From contig JAGXQZ010000065.1 in assembly GCA_018336015.1 (NCBI GenBank), positions 27,789-91,788 of the forward strand: 64,000 nt of DNA. The letters run 5' to 3'. The notes under the pieces are model-generated. The model was not told where the DNA came from, searched no databases, and saw nothing but the letters and a program-made list of their open reading frames with translations. The DNA comes from Algoriphagus sp. (GTDB lineage Bacteria; Bacteroidota; Bacteroidia; Cytophagales; Cyclobacteriaceae). Position 1 is the stretch's first letter; each line of letters begins with the position of its first letter. A program made the translations under genes and the position numbers. Below are positions 26,659-34,494 of the stretch, in pieces.

Positions 26659-27720
26659 ATGAAATTGGACAATAAAAAGATCCTTCAAACTCTCAACCCA
26701 AACAAAATCTGGGTTCCGGTCTTTATCGGATTGGCTATCGTTTTCGCCATGTTTTACATGGATCCAAACCTGACCTCAGCCAATCTGAAGGTCGTAGTAG
26801 ATGCATCTCCTATTTTCATCTCGCTTGCCATATTGGTCATTTTTTTCAGAGACTTTGGTTATGTCTATCGAATCAGAGAAATCACAGATCGTAAGCTGAC
26901 TTGGACCAGAGCGATTTACGTAATTATCCTTTGGGAATTTGCATCGGCAGTGACTCCTTCTGTGGTGGGTGGTACTGCAGTGGCCATGTTCATTTTAAAT
27001 AAGGAAGGCATCAAAATGGGCCGAGCAATTGCCTATGTGATGGTTACGGCTATTTTGGACAACCTTTTCTTTGTCATTGGAGCTCCGATTATTCTCTATT
27101 TTGCTCAAGGCAATATTTTCCCGGATAGTAAACTATTGGAATCTCAGTTGGGCAATAGTCTACAAGCCATTTTCTGGATCAGCTATTCGCTCTATGCTTC
27201 GTACAGCTTGGTCATGGCGGCTGCTTTATTTTACCGTCCTCGGGTATTCAAGTGGATTTTAATCAAAATCTTTTCCATCAAATTTCTTAGAAAATGGAAG
27301 CATGATGCACAGGAATACGGCAATCAAATTATCGAAGCCTCAAAGCAACTTTCCGGGAAAAGCTATACGTATTGGCTGCCGATTATTGGGGCAACCATTT
27401 TTATTTGGTCATCTCGATACCTGATGCTTAATGCATTGATTTGGGCTTTTGTGCCGATGGATGTATTTGACCACGTCATCGTATTTGCCAGACAGGTGAT
27501 CATGTGGATCGTGATGATGATCTCACCGACACCGGGAAGTAGTGGCACAGCTGAATTTTTCTATGGTCAGTTTTTCGCCGAGTTTTTGGGGAAATACACT
27601 TTCGTGACGAGTATCGTGTGGAGATTACTTTCCTATTATCCATACCTGATTCTAGGAGCGATTTTCCTTCCTAGATGGATCCGGCAGGTTTTTTTCAAAA
27701 AGAAACACGCAGAAGACTAA
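26659..27720 (+). CDS. Flippase-like / lysylphosphatidylglycerol synthase transmembrane-region protein
   Basis: 353-aa polytopic protein of the UPF0104 (LPG_synthase_TM) family, about seven to eight helices. Seen blocks include 'WEFASAVTPSVVGGTAVAMF' (about residues 94-113), a family core with the small-residue helix, and 'ISPTPGSSGTAEFFYGQFF' near residue 300, the other conserved block. There is no C-terminal DUF2156 synthetase domain, so it is not an MprF enzyme; such stand-alone proteins are thought to move lipids or lipid-linked compounds. The stop codon is directly followed by the ATG of murF-alr. ATG at 26659 chosen; the frame opens earlier inside scpA. Confidence 0.82.
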   Translation: MKLDNKKILQTLNPNKIWVPVFIGLAIVFAMFYMDPNLTSANLKVVVDASPIFISLAILVIFFRDFGYVYRIREITDRKLTWTRAIYVIILWEFASAVTPSVVGGTAVAMFILNKEGIKMGRAIAYVMVTAILDNLFFVIGAPIILYFAQGNIFPDSKLLESQLGNSLQAIFWISYSLYASYSLVMAAALFYRPRVFKWILIKIFSIKFLRKWKHDAQEYGNQIIEASKQLSGKSYTYWLPIIGATIFIWSSRYLMLNALIWAFVPMDVFDHVIVFARQVIMWIVMMISPTPGSSGTAEFFYGQFFAEFLGKYTFVTSIVWRLLSYYPYLILGAIFLPRWIRQVFFKKKHAED

Positions 27721-30192
27721 ATGCTCACTTCACTTTCCATCGCTCAACTCGAAGAAATCACCGGGGGAAAAGCCCAAGGAACCCGAAGAGATCAGCTGAT
27801 TTCTCAAATCAGCATTGATTCGAGACAGATTCTGCATGCCGAGCAAACCCTCTTTGTGGCGCTGAGAGGAGCAAAAGCTGACGGTGCCGATTTTATCCCT
27901 GAGCTGATCGAAGAAGGTATTCGGGTATTTCTGGTACATGAAGATTGGAAGGTTAATGAAAATTGGGTGGATTGTGCCACCTTCATCTACACCAAGGATA
28001 CCCGGCAAGCTTTACAGCAGATTGCTGCTTTTCAAAGATCCAATTTCTCCAAACCCATCGTAGGAATCACCGGCAGCAATGGCAAAACCATCATCAAAGA
28101 ATGGCTGGGCCAAGTGCTCAGTCAACGATTTGCGGTGGCCAAAAGCCCGAAAAGCTACAATTCGCAGGTAGGGGTACCGCTCTCTATTTTTGGTATCCAA
28201 CCTTACCATCAAGTGGCGATTTTGGAGGCAGGCGTCTCCAAATCCGGAGACATGGAGACCCTGTCCCAAATGATTTTACCTGATTTGGGAATTTTCACCA
28301 ACATCGGGTCAGCGCATGAGGAAGGTTTTTCTGGATTACAACAAAAAATCCAAGAAAAACTGAAGCTATTCAGCGCATCAAAACTTCTGATCTATTGCAA
28401 AGATCATCACCCCCTGGCCCAAGAAATTGAATCTCAAATCTCTTCTGAAAGACTGATCTCTTGGTCAAAAAAATCAGGGGCGGACTTCAGTGTCTCCTGG
28501 AAAACGCTGGAAGCAAAAACCCGGATCGCCTTAATGAAAAGGGACCTGAACACCATGACCTTTCAGGTTCCATTTATGGATCAGGCATCCTTGGAAAATG
28601 TCACCCATGTGATCATCGCAGCATTGACTTTGGGTGAAGATATCCCGGCAATTCAGGAAGGTCTGGACCACTTGAAGCCGGTGGATATGCGCCTGACCCT
28701 AAAGCCGGGGCTAAATGATTCGCTTCTCATTGACGACACCTACAACAATGACTTGGCGGGGCTAAAAGTAGCCTTGGAATTCATGAGTCAGCAGCGGCCC
28801 AAGCGGTCCAAGATCTTGATCATCTCAGACTTGCTACAGCAGGGGTTGCCCGAAAAGATTTACTCAGAAGTAGGTGAATTAATTCAATCTTATGGCCTGG
28901 ACCAGATCATTGGAGTAGGTTTAGAGGTGAAACGCTTGGAAAACCTTTTCCCCGAAAAATCAAAAACCTATGCCTCCACGGAGCAATTTTTGCAAAATGT
29001 GGATCCCGAAAGCTTCCAAAATGACCTGCTGCTGATCACAGGAGCGCGTTCTTTTGCTTTCGAAAAAATCGTGAATCGACTGCAACAGCGAATTCATGGC
29101 ACCACCCTGGAGATCAATTTAAATGCACTCACCCATAACTTCAACTTTTACAAAAAGCAAATCAAACCCGGAACTAAGCTAATGGTCATGGTCAAGGCTT
29201 TTGCCTACGGCGGAGGTGCGGCCGAGATCGCCAACCACATCCAAACCATGGGGGCAGACTACCTAGCAGTGGCTTTTTCAGATGAAGGGGTTGCTTTAAG
29301 AAAGCAGGGAATTCGCCTTCCCATCATGGTGCTTAATACTGTTGAGGAATCTTTCGATTTGCTTAGGGAGTATGATCTTGAACCCGTGGTATTCAGCCCT
29401 GAGTTTTTCAAAAAACTTGGACTCTATGCCCGACATCATCAGATCCAACTTTCGATTCACCTCGATTTGGACACAGGAATGCACCGTTTAGGCTTTGAGC
29501 AAAAACACTTGCAAGAGCTGAAAAAACTGATTTCTGAATTTCCAGAGTTGAATATCGCTAGCCTTTACACACATCTGGTGGGAGCGGATGAAGAAGTTCA
29601 CCACGATTTTTCAATTCAGCAGTTGGATCAGTTTATGTCCATGAGGTCTGAAGTGGAGTCTATATTAGATTACAAACCACTGATTCATGCCCTAAACTCC
29701 GCAGGAATTATCCGCTATCCTGATTACCAAATGGACATGGTGCGTTTGGGTATTGGGCTTTATGGCGTGGAAGTAACAGGAAAACACGACGCTTCACTTA
29801 AGCCGGTAAGCACGCTAAAAACTACGATCTCACAGGTTAAAGAATTGCCGGCCGGTGCCACCGTAGGATATTCCAGAAAGGGAATCTTGCCTTTTGGAGG
29901 GAAAATCGCCACTCTGGCTATCGGCTATGCAGACGGATATGATCGTAGATTCTCCGGAGGAAATGGCTATGTGCTTATTCGAGGAAAAAAAGCCCCGGTG
30001 ATCGGGAATGTCTGCATGGATATGGTCATGGTAGATGTCTCTGATTTTTCTGAGGTAAAAGCAGGTGATGAAGCCATCATTTATGGCGAGCAAATTTCAC
30101 TCAAGGAGCTTGCAGACCAGATAGGGACGATCCCTTATGAACTTTTGACCAATATCAGCACCCGAGTCAAGCGGGTTTATTACCTCGATTGA
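27721..30192 (+). CDS. Bifunctional MurF (UDP-MurNAc-tripeptide:D-Ala-D-Ala ligase) / alanine racemase
   Basis: Fusion typical of Bacteroidota. Residues 1-450 are a Mur ligase: 'ISIDSRQI' and 'LFVALRGAKADG' in the N-terminal domain, P-loop VGITGSNGKT (about 114-123), 'EAGVSKSGDMETL' and 'LIDDTYNNDLAG' in the C-terminal domain. Residues about 455-823 are an alanine racemase: PLP Lys in MVMVKAFAYGGG (about 489), 'VRLGIGLYGVE' and the catalytic Tyr region 'VGYSRKG'. The two activities give D-Ala and use D-Ala-D-Ala for peptidoglycan. The MurF P-loop has Thr after Lys and then 'IIKEW', which is normal here. Length 823 aa fits the fusion. Confidence 0.95.
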   Translation: MLTSLSIAQLEEITGGKAQGTRRDQLISQISIDSRQILHAEQTLFVALRGAKADGADFIPELIEEGIRVFLVHEDWKVNENWVDCATFIYTKDTRQALQQIAAFQRSNFSKPIVGITGSNGKTIIKEWLGQVLSQRFAVAKSPKSYNSQVGVPLSIFGIQPYHQVAILEAGVSKSGDMETLSQMILPDLGIFTNIGSAHEEGFSGLQQKIQEKLKLFSASKLLIYCKDHHPLAQEIESQISSERLISWSKKSGADFSVSWKTLEAKTRIALMKRDLNTMTFQVPFMDQASLENVTHVIIAALTLGEDIPAIQEGLDHLKPVDMRLTLKPGLNDSLLIDDTYNNDLAGLKVALEFMSQQRPKRSKILIISDLLQQGLPEKIYSEVGELIQSYGLDQIIGVGLEVKRLENLFPEKSKTYASTEQFLQNVDPESFQNDLLLITGARSFAFEKIVNRLQQRIHGTTLEINLNALTHNFNFYKKQIKPGTKLMVMVKAFAYGGGAAEIANHIQTMGADYLAVAFSDEGVALRKQGIRLPIMVLNTVEESFDLLREYDLEPVVFSPEFFKKLGLYARHHQIQLSIHLDLDTGMHRLGFEQKHLQELKKLISEFPELNIASLYTHLVGADEEVHHDFSIQQLDQFMSMRSEVESILDYKPLIHALNSAGIIRYPDYQMDMVRLGIGLYGVEVTGKHDASLKPVSTLKTTISQVKELPAGATVGYSRKGILPFGGKIATLAIGYADGYDRRFSGGNGYVLIRGKKAPVIGNVCMDMVMVDVSDFSEVKAGDEAIIYGEQISLKELADQIGTIPYELLTNISTRVKRVYYLD

Positions 30193-30216
30193 GGATGAAT
30201 TTTCTTAACTTCCTGA

Positions 30217-31026
30217 ATGAAGCTGAGTAAAAAATACCTCGCCCACATCGTCTTTGAGTCAAATGATCCCGCATCAAAAACGTTTGATATTGCCCTTTTG
30301 GGGATCATTATTGGATCTATCATGGTAGCTGTCCTTGACTCGGTGCAAGATCTTCATCGGGAATATGGGCGACTGTTTTATGTGCTGGAGCTTTCCTTTA
30401 CTTTTTTATTCACCGTAGAATATGCTCTTCGGGTTTGGCTAACCAGCAAAACCCTGAAGTATGTCATCAGCTTTTATGGTATCGTTGACTTATTGGCCAT
30501 TTTGCCTGTTTACCTCAGTTTCTTCATTGCCAATACCCAACTTCTATCTGTCATCCGTGCGCTGAGATTACTCAGAGTAATCCGAATTCTAAAACTGGGA
30601 AGATATCTTGCTGAGGCGGATTTCTTAAGAGAATCGCTGAAAGCCAGCGCTGCAAAGATTCAGATTTTCCTATTCACCGTATTGACCATTGTCTTGGTCA
30701 TGGGTACCCTGATGTTTGTGATTGAGGGACCCGAGCATGGATTTACAAGCATACCCGTGAGCATGTATTGGGCTATTGTCACCCTGACCACAGTGGGCTT
30801 TGGAGATATTACCCCGTCCACGCCGCTGGGCCAATTGATGGCCTCGCTCATCATGCTACTTGGCTATGCGATCATCGCTGTTCCCACAGGGATTGTGAGC
30901 TCGGAAATGGTACGCAGGAGAAAGCCAGAGCATTTTGAATCACTCAAATCCTGCACCTTCTGCGGATTTGAGCGGGTGGAAGAAGGAGATAAATTTTGCA
31001 GAAAATGTGGTAGTGAGATTGGGTAA
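30217..31026 (+). CDS. Voltage-gated potassium channel-like protein with C-terminal zinc ribbon
   Basis: 269-aa six-helix ion channel subunit. The voltage-sensor S4 is read from 'RALRLLRVIRILKLGRY' (about residues 110-126), with Arg/Lys every third place. The pore has the selectivity filter TTVGFGD (about 190-196) followed by S6. The last 30 residues carry CTFCGF...CRKCGSE, two CxxC pairs forming a zinc ribbon. Filter TVGFGD indicates K+ selectivity. The tail has no cyclic-nucleotide domain or RCK. The gene follows murF-alr by 24 bp and could be in the same transcript. Confidence 0.9.
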   Translation: MKLSKKYLAHIVFESNDPASKTFDIALLGIIIGSIMVAVLDSVQDLHREYGRLFYVLELSFTFLFTVEYALRVWLTSKTLKYVISFYGIVDLLAILPVYLSFFIANTQLLSVIRALRLLRVIRILKLGRYLAEADFLRESLKASAAKIQIFLFTVLTIVLVMGTLMFVIEGPEHGFTSIPVSMYWAIVTLTTVGFGDITPSTPLGQLMASLIMLLGYAIIAVPTGIVSSEMVRRRKPEHFESLKSCTFCGFERVEEGDKFCRKCGSEIG

Positions 31027-31033
31027 GACTTAG

Positions 31034-31477
31034 TTAAAGTTCCATATGAACTAGGGGATAGGGCATTCCCAAACCGTCTTTTTCAGATCGACCAACTACT
31101 TTAAAACCGATTTTCTCGTAAAACTTTCTTGCCGATTCATTTTGTTCATTGACATCCACTTGCCGGCATTCTAAATTTTGAATTGCAAAATCTGCCATCA
31201 AGCGGCCTAGACCTTTGCCGAAATGCAATGGGTTCAAAAACAACATCTCCAGCTTTTGGTCAGAAACACCCAAAAACCCAAAAACTTGATTGTTCTTTAG
31301 AAGGCAATACACCTGCAAGAGATTGAAATCTATATGCTCTACCACTGATTTGATTTTCTCAAAATCTTCCTTTTTTAAAAAATAATGGGTAGCCAAAACA
31401 GAATCCTCCCACACTTTGATTAGTTGGTTTCGATGAGCCTGCCGGTAAGGCTTAATGTCAAATTCTTGATGATCCAT
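31034..31477 (-). CDS. GNAT family N-acetyltransferase
   Basis: 147-aa acyl-CoA-dependent acetyltransferase: 'IKPYRQAHRNQLIKVWEDSV' start, 'VFGFLGVSDQKLEMLFLNP' central strands, acetyl-CoA loop 'HFGKGLGRLMADFA' (Q/RxxGxG/A type, about residues 92-105) and 'VNEQNESARKFYEKIGFKV' end. The fold is clear, the acceptor is not. It starts 9 bp after the ClC gene stop, so it is the second gene of a two-gene transcript. It converges on the channel gene with 7 bp between stops. Confidence 0.85.
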   Translation of the reverse strand: MDHQEFDIKPYRQAHRNQLIKVWEDSVLATHYFLKKEDFEKIKSVVEHIDFNLLQVYCLLKNNQVFGFLGVSDQKLEMLFLNPLHFGKGLGRLMADFAIQNLECRQVDVNEQNESARKFYEKIGFKVVGRSEKDGLGMPYPLVHMEL

Positions 31478-31486
31478 GTCGGGCTA

Positions 31487-32686
31487 TTAGGGTAAAAATC
31501 TTTTCCATCCCACCAGTTGGGCAGTATAAATACTTCCATTTCCACTAAAGATAAACGCAACCAAACAAGCTATTCCCAGATAAATCCCCGCTTGGTATCC
31601 AAACAGCTCCATTCCCATCACAGTACAGGCTATAGGGGTATTGGTCGCTCCGGAAAAAACTCCCACAAAACCACATCCTGCCAACAAGGCCAAAGGCAGA
31701 GGTATCCAAGCGGAAAGTGCATTTCCCAGAGTCGCTCCAGTGAAAAATAATGGGGTCACTTCCCCACCCTTAAATCCTGAACCTAGTGTAAGCCCAGTCA
31801 ATCCTGTTTTGGCCAGAAAATCATACCAAGGCAACGGGGTCTCAAATGCCTCCATGATTCTAGGGATTCCCAGCCCAATGTAGGTGTAGGCTCCTGTTGA
31901 AAAAACAATCATGGCCACTATTGCTCCACCTATGACAGGACGAAGCGGAGGGTAGGAAATAGTTCTTTTGAAAACATTACGGACCAAATGTCCCGTCTCA
32001 GCAAAAAGCCTCGCCGCCAGTCCAAATGCTATCCCCGCAGGAATTATCCACAGTAAGTTGATTAAAGTATGAGGAGCAATTTCAGGAATGGCATAATGCG
32101 TATGCCCAATTCCCCAGCCCAACTCGCACACCCAATGGGCTACAAAGGCTGTCCAGAACGCTGGAAAAATAGATCTCGGACGAAACTTTCGGTTGAACAT
32201 CCATTCCAGTGAAAAGACAGCTCCTGCCAATGGAGTCCCAAAAACGGATGCGAAGCCTCCCGCTACGCCGCAAATGAGGATTATTCTCCTGCTTTCCACA
32301 TCCAGCGAAAAGCACTTGGTCAGTTGATCGGCAAGTGAACCTCCCATCTGAACTGCCGTACCTTCTCGTCCGGCTGATCCACCAAAGAGGTGGGTGAATA
32401 TAGTCCCAAAAAGCACCAAGGGAGTCATTCGAAGCGGAATGGGATTTTTACTTTGGTACAGTTCTTCCAGAAGCAAATTATTACCCTTCACAGAATTGGC
32501 CCCATAATGGTGATAGATATAGCCGATACCGAATCCTACGGCAGGCAAAAGAGCCAAAAGCCATTGGTGACTGTCTCGAAAATCTGTAGCTACAGAAAGC
32601 AAAGCCAAAAAAATAGCTGAAGCAGTACCGGACAAAATGCCCACCAAAGTGCCTAATCCGAGCCAATTCAAAAGGTATCTTATCAA
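31487..32686 (-). CDS. ClC-family chloride channel or H+/Cl- exchanger
   Basis: 399-aa polytopic membrane protein. The ClC signature GSAGREGTAVQMGG (about residues 105-118, the GREGP equivalent with the gating Glu) and 'SGFKGGEVTPLFFTGATLGNA' (about 305-325, the GxFxP equivalent reads 'GGEVTP') are present. The third, Tyr-containing Cl- site near the C-terminus is not certain. No CBS domains. Either passive channel or proton-coupled exchanger; the second proton Glu cannot be placed with confidence. Confidence 0.85.
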   Translation of the reverse strand: MIRYLLNWLGLGTLVGILSGTASAIFLALLSVATDFRDSHQWLLALLPAVGFGIGYIYHHYGANSVKGNNLLLEELYQSKNPIPLRMTPLVLFGTIFTHLFGGSAGREGTAVQMGGSLADQLTKCFSLDVESRRIILICGVAGGFASVFGTPLAGAVFSLEWMFNRKFRPRSIFPAFWTAFVAHWVCELGWGIGHTHYAIPEIAPHTLINLLWIIPAGIAFGLAARLFAETGHLVRNVFKRTISYPPLRPVIGGAIVAMIVFSTGAYTYIGLGIPRIMEAFETPLPWYDFLAKTGLTGLTLGSGFKGGEVTPLFFTGATLGNALSAWIPLPLALLAGCGFVGVFSGATNTPIACTVMGMELFGYQAGIYLGIACLVAFIFSGNGSIYTAQLVGWKRFLP

Positions 32687-32850
32687 GGGATGCTAGTTGA
32701 AGGATCTTAAGATGGCACAAAGAACGGAGCGTGTCCAATAATTTGAAATAAAAATCTGAATATTGGCCCAACTCCACTGAACGGACGCCTGTCGCAAAAG
32801 CGAACAGGTCAACCAAAGCCGTGATTATGGGTTAAGTAAAAAAACGAAGT

Positions 32851-33747
32851 ATGCAACACATTCTCATCACAGGAGGCTCAGGTCTGGTAGGTCAGCAAAT
32901 CACCCAGCTACTGGAAAAGAAAGGCTATGAAGTGGCTTGGCTAAGCCGGAGCGCTCAAGGAAAAAAGTCGTTCCTATGGAATGTTGAAAAAGGTGAGATC
33001 GATCCCAATGCCATTGAATGGGCTGACGCAATCATCCATCTAGCAGGTGCGGGAGTAGCGGAAAAGCGCTGGACTCCTGAGCGGAAAAAACTCATTTTGG
33101 AATCCAGAACTCAAAGCACTCAATTGCTTTTTTCAGCCATTGAAAAATCAGCGAAAAAGCCAAGTACCTTTATCTCTGCTTCTGCAGTGGGATATTACGG
33201 ATTTAATACCGGCACTACCCTAGTCGATGAAAGCAGCAGGCCCGGAAGCGATTTTCTGGCAGAGGTGGTCATCGCTTGGGAAAACGAAGTGAAAAAAATG
33301 GAATCCCTCCAGTTGCGTACCGTTCTGCTACGAATCGGAATCGTGCTCGACGCTGAGGGAGGTGCCTTGGGAGAAATGCTGAAGCCTCCGGTGGCAGCTC
33401 CTTTGGGTTCGGGTGACCAGTGGATGAGCTGGATTCACATCGAGGATTTGGCGAGGATGTTTGTATTTGCTTTGGAAAAAACCACCCTGCAAGGAATATT
33501 TAATGCCGTCGGCCCAAATCCAGCCACCAATCAACAACTCACCAAAGAAGCCGCAGCCGCAAAAGGAAAACCCTATTTGGGAATTGGCGTGCCAGGATTT
33601 GCCCTGAAACTGGTCCTAGGTGAAATGGCCGCGATGGTATTAGGTGGAAATCGGGTTTCCAGTCAAAAAATTCAGAAGGCAGGATTTGAGTTTGAGTTTC
33701 CAGAGTTGAAAACTGCGCTGAAGGATATTTTTTTAAGAAAATCTTAA
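32851..33747 (+). CDS. TIGR01777 family NAD-dependent epimerase/oxidoreductase (SDR39U1/YfcH type)
   Basis: 298-aa extended SDR: Rossmann motif 'ILITGGSGLVGQQIT' (residues 4-18), 'DAIIHLAGAGVAEKRWTPERK' (family hallmark), 'SASAVGYYGFN' with Tyr-type active site, 'LRIGIVLDAEGGALGEML' and a C-terminal DUF1731 domain ('FNAVGPNPATNQQLTK', 'VPGFALKLVLGEMA'). YfcH-like proteins have no assigned substrate. It overlaps the opposite-strand PLDc_N-like gene by 4 bp at the 3' ends. Confidence 0.92.
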   Translation: MQHILITGGSGLVGQQITQLLEKKGYEVAWLSRSAQGKKSFLWNVEKGEIDPNAIEWADAIIHLAGAGVAEKRWTPERKKLILESRTQSTQLLFSAIEKSAKKPSTFISASAVGYYGFNTGTTLVDESSRPGSDFLAEVVIAWENEVKKMESLQLRTVLLRIGIVLDAEGGALGEMLKPPVAAPLGSGDQWMSWIHIEDLARMFVFALEKTTLQGIFNAVGPNPATNQQLTKEAAAAKGKPYLGIGVPGFALKLVLGEMAAMVLGGNRVSSQKIQKAGFEFEFPELKTALKDIFLRKS

Positions 33748-33911
33748 AGGCGTCTATTTCTACCTATTGCAAACCATAAAACAGTACCCAGAAAAGGCAC
33801 CAGCAAGACGATCAAGATCCAGATCAACTTGTCGGTTTGATTGGCAAATCGGCTTCTGACCACATCATAAATGGTGAAGGCATAAACCAATATTCCGAGG
33901 AGCTTCCACAT
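33744..33911 (-). CDS. Small PLDc_N-type membrane protein, third of a tandem trio
   Basis: A 55-aa open frame beginning MWKLLGILVYAFTIYDVV that has the same plan as the two genes before it: membrane helix, then D-x-x-R ('YDVVRSRF'), 'DKLIWILIVLLVPFLGTVLWF' and a basic end (RNRRL). The Asp-Lys-Leu-Ile-Trp / Pro-Phe-Leu-Gly core is the PLDc_N (phospholipase-D-nuclease N-terminal-like) motif. Its ATG overlaps the preceding stop as TGATG (33909-33913), good evidence of translation. It is short, so it may be missed by automatic calling. The stop overlaps the 3' end of the TIGR01777 gene. Confidence 0.75.
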   Translation of the reverse strand: MWKLLGILVYAFTIYDVVRSRFANQTDKLIWILIVLLVPFLGTVLWFAIGRNRRL

Positions 33912-34138
33912 CAGTTTCCTAGCTTGGTGTTTTTACCCAAAACCAGATAAACCAAAGGACCGATCAAGTGGGCAAACAGAAGAATCACAACCCAAATCAG
34001 CTTCATGTTCTGATCTTTGAAGTTGGATCGAATCACGTCCACCACACAATACACCCAAAGAAGAAAGTAGATCAGGGAAAAAAGCAGCATGATGATCAGA
34101 AATCCCCCGCCGATGTTTTGGATAAAAGTAAGTGTCAT
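33911..34138 (-). CDS. PLDc_N-type two-helix membrane protein, second of trio
   Basis: 75-aa product with an N-terminal hydrophobic helix (about residues 10-33), the motif 'YCVVDVIRSNF' and 'MKLIWVVILLFAHLIGPLVYLVLGK', i.e. two membrane segments separated by a short charged loop, as in the small PLDc_N-domain family. ATG overlaps the upstream stop (34135-34138, ATGA), and its stop overlaps the downstream start. No catalytic HKD motif is present. Function unknown. Confidence 0.78.
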   Translation of the reverse strand: MTLTFIQNIGGGFLIIMLLFSLIYFLLWVYCVVDVIRSNFKDQNMKLIWVVILLFAHLIGPLVYLVLGKNTKLGN

Positions 34139-34401
34139 TTTTTGTTGAATTTATCAGATGAAAATCGGTTGAAATCAGGTTGGAAGCTACGTTTTGCTTT
34201 CCCTTTTTTACTCATTCCCAAATACATCAGTGGTCCAAGAAATGGTACAAAAATGATCACGATGACCCAAATCAACTTTTGATTGGGATCCACAAACTCA
34301 CTTCTCAAACAGTCGAAAAGAGTATACACCCAAAGTCCAATCAGTAACAGGCCCGAAAGTTGCCAAAGTATCAATCCGTGTCCAGGAATTATCAAATCCA
34401 T
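34135..34401 (-). CDS. PLDc_N-type two-helix membrane protein, first of trio
   Basis: 88-aa product with helix 1 (about residues 10-27), 'YTLFDCLRSEF', 'NQKLIWVIVIIFVPFLGPLMYLGM' (helix 2 with the Pro-Phe-Leu-Gly-Pro core) and a basic cytoplasmic-looking tail of about 25 residues (KKGKAKRSF...). It leads a three-gene set whose stops and starts overlap. The three are clearly paralogs by motif. No known function. Confidence 0.8.
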   Translation of the reverse strand: MDLIIPGHGLILWQLSGLLLIGLWVYTLFDCLRSEFVDPNQKLIWVIVIIFVPFLGPLMYLGMSKKGKAKRSFQPDFNRFSSDKFNKK

Positions 34402-34494
34402 ATTCCTTCTTCTATTATTTTTACCACCGATCTAAAATAGCTTTTTTCTAAAGTTTTAAACAAGAATTTAGTCGAAAGTTTACCTATCCCAAAT

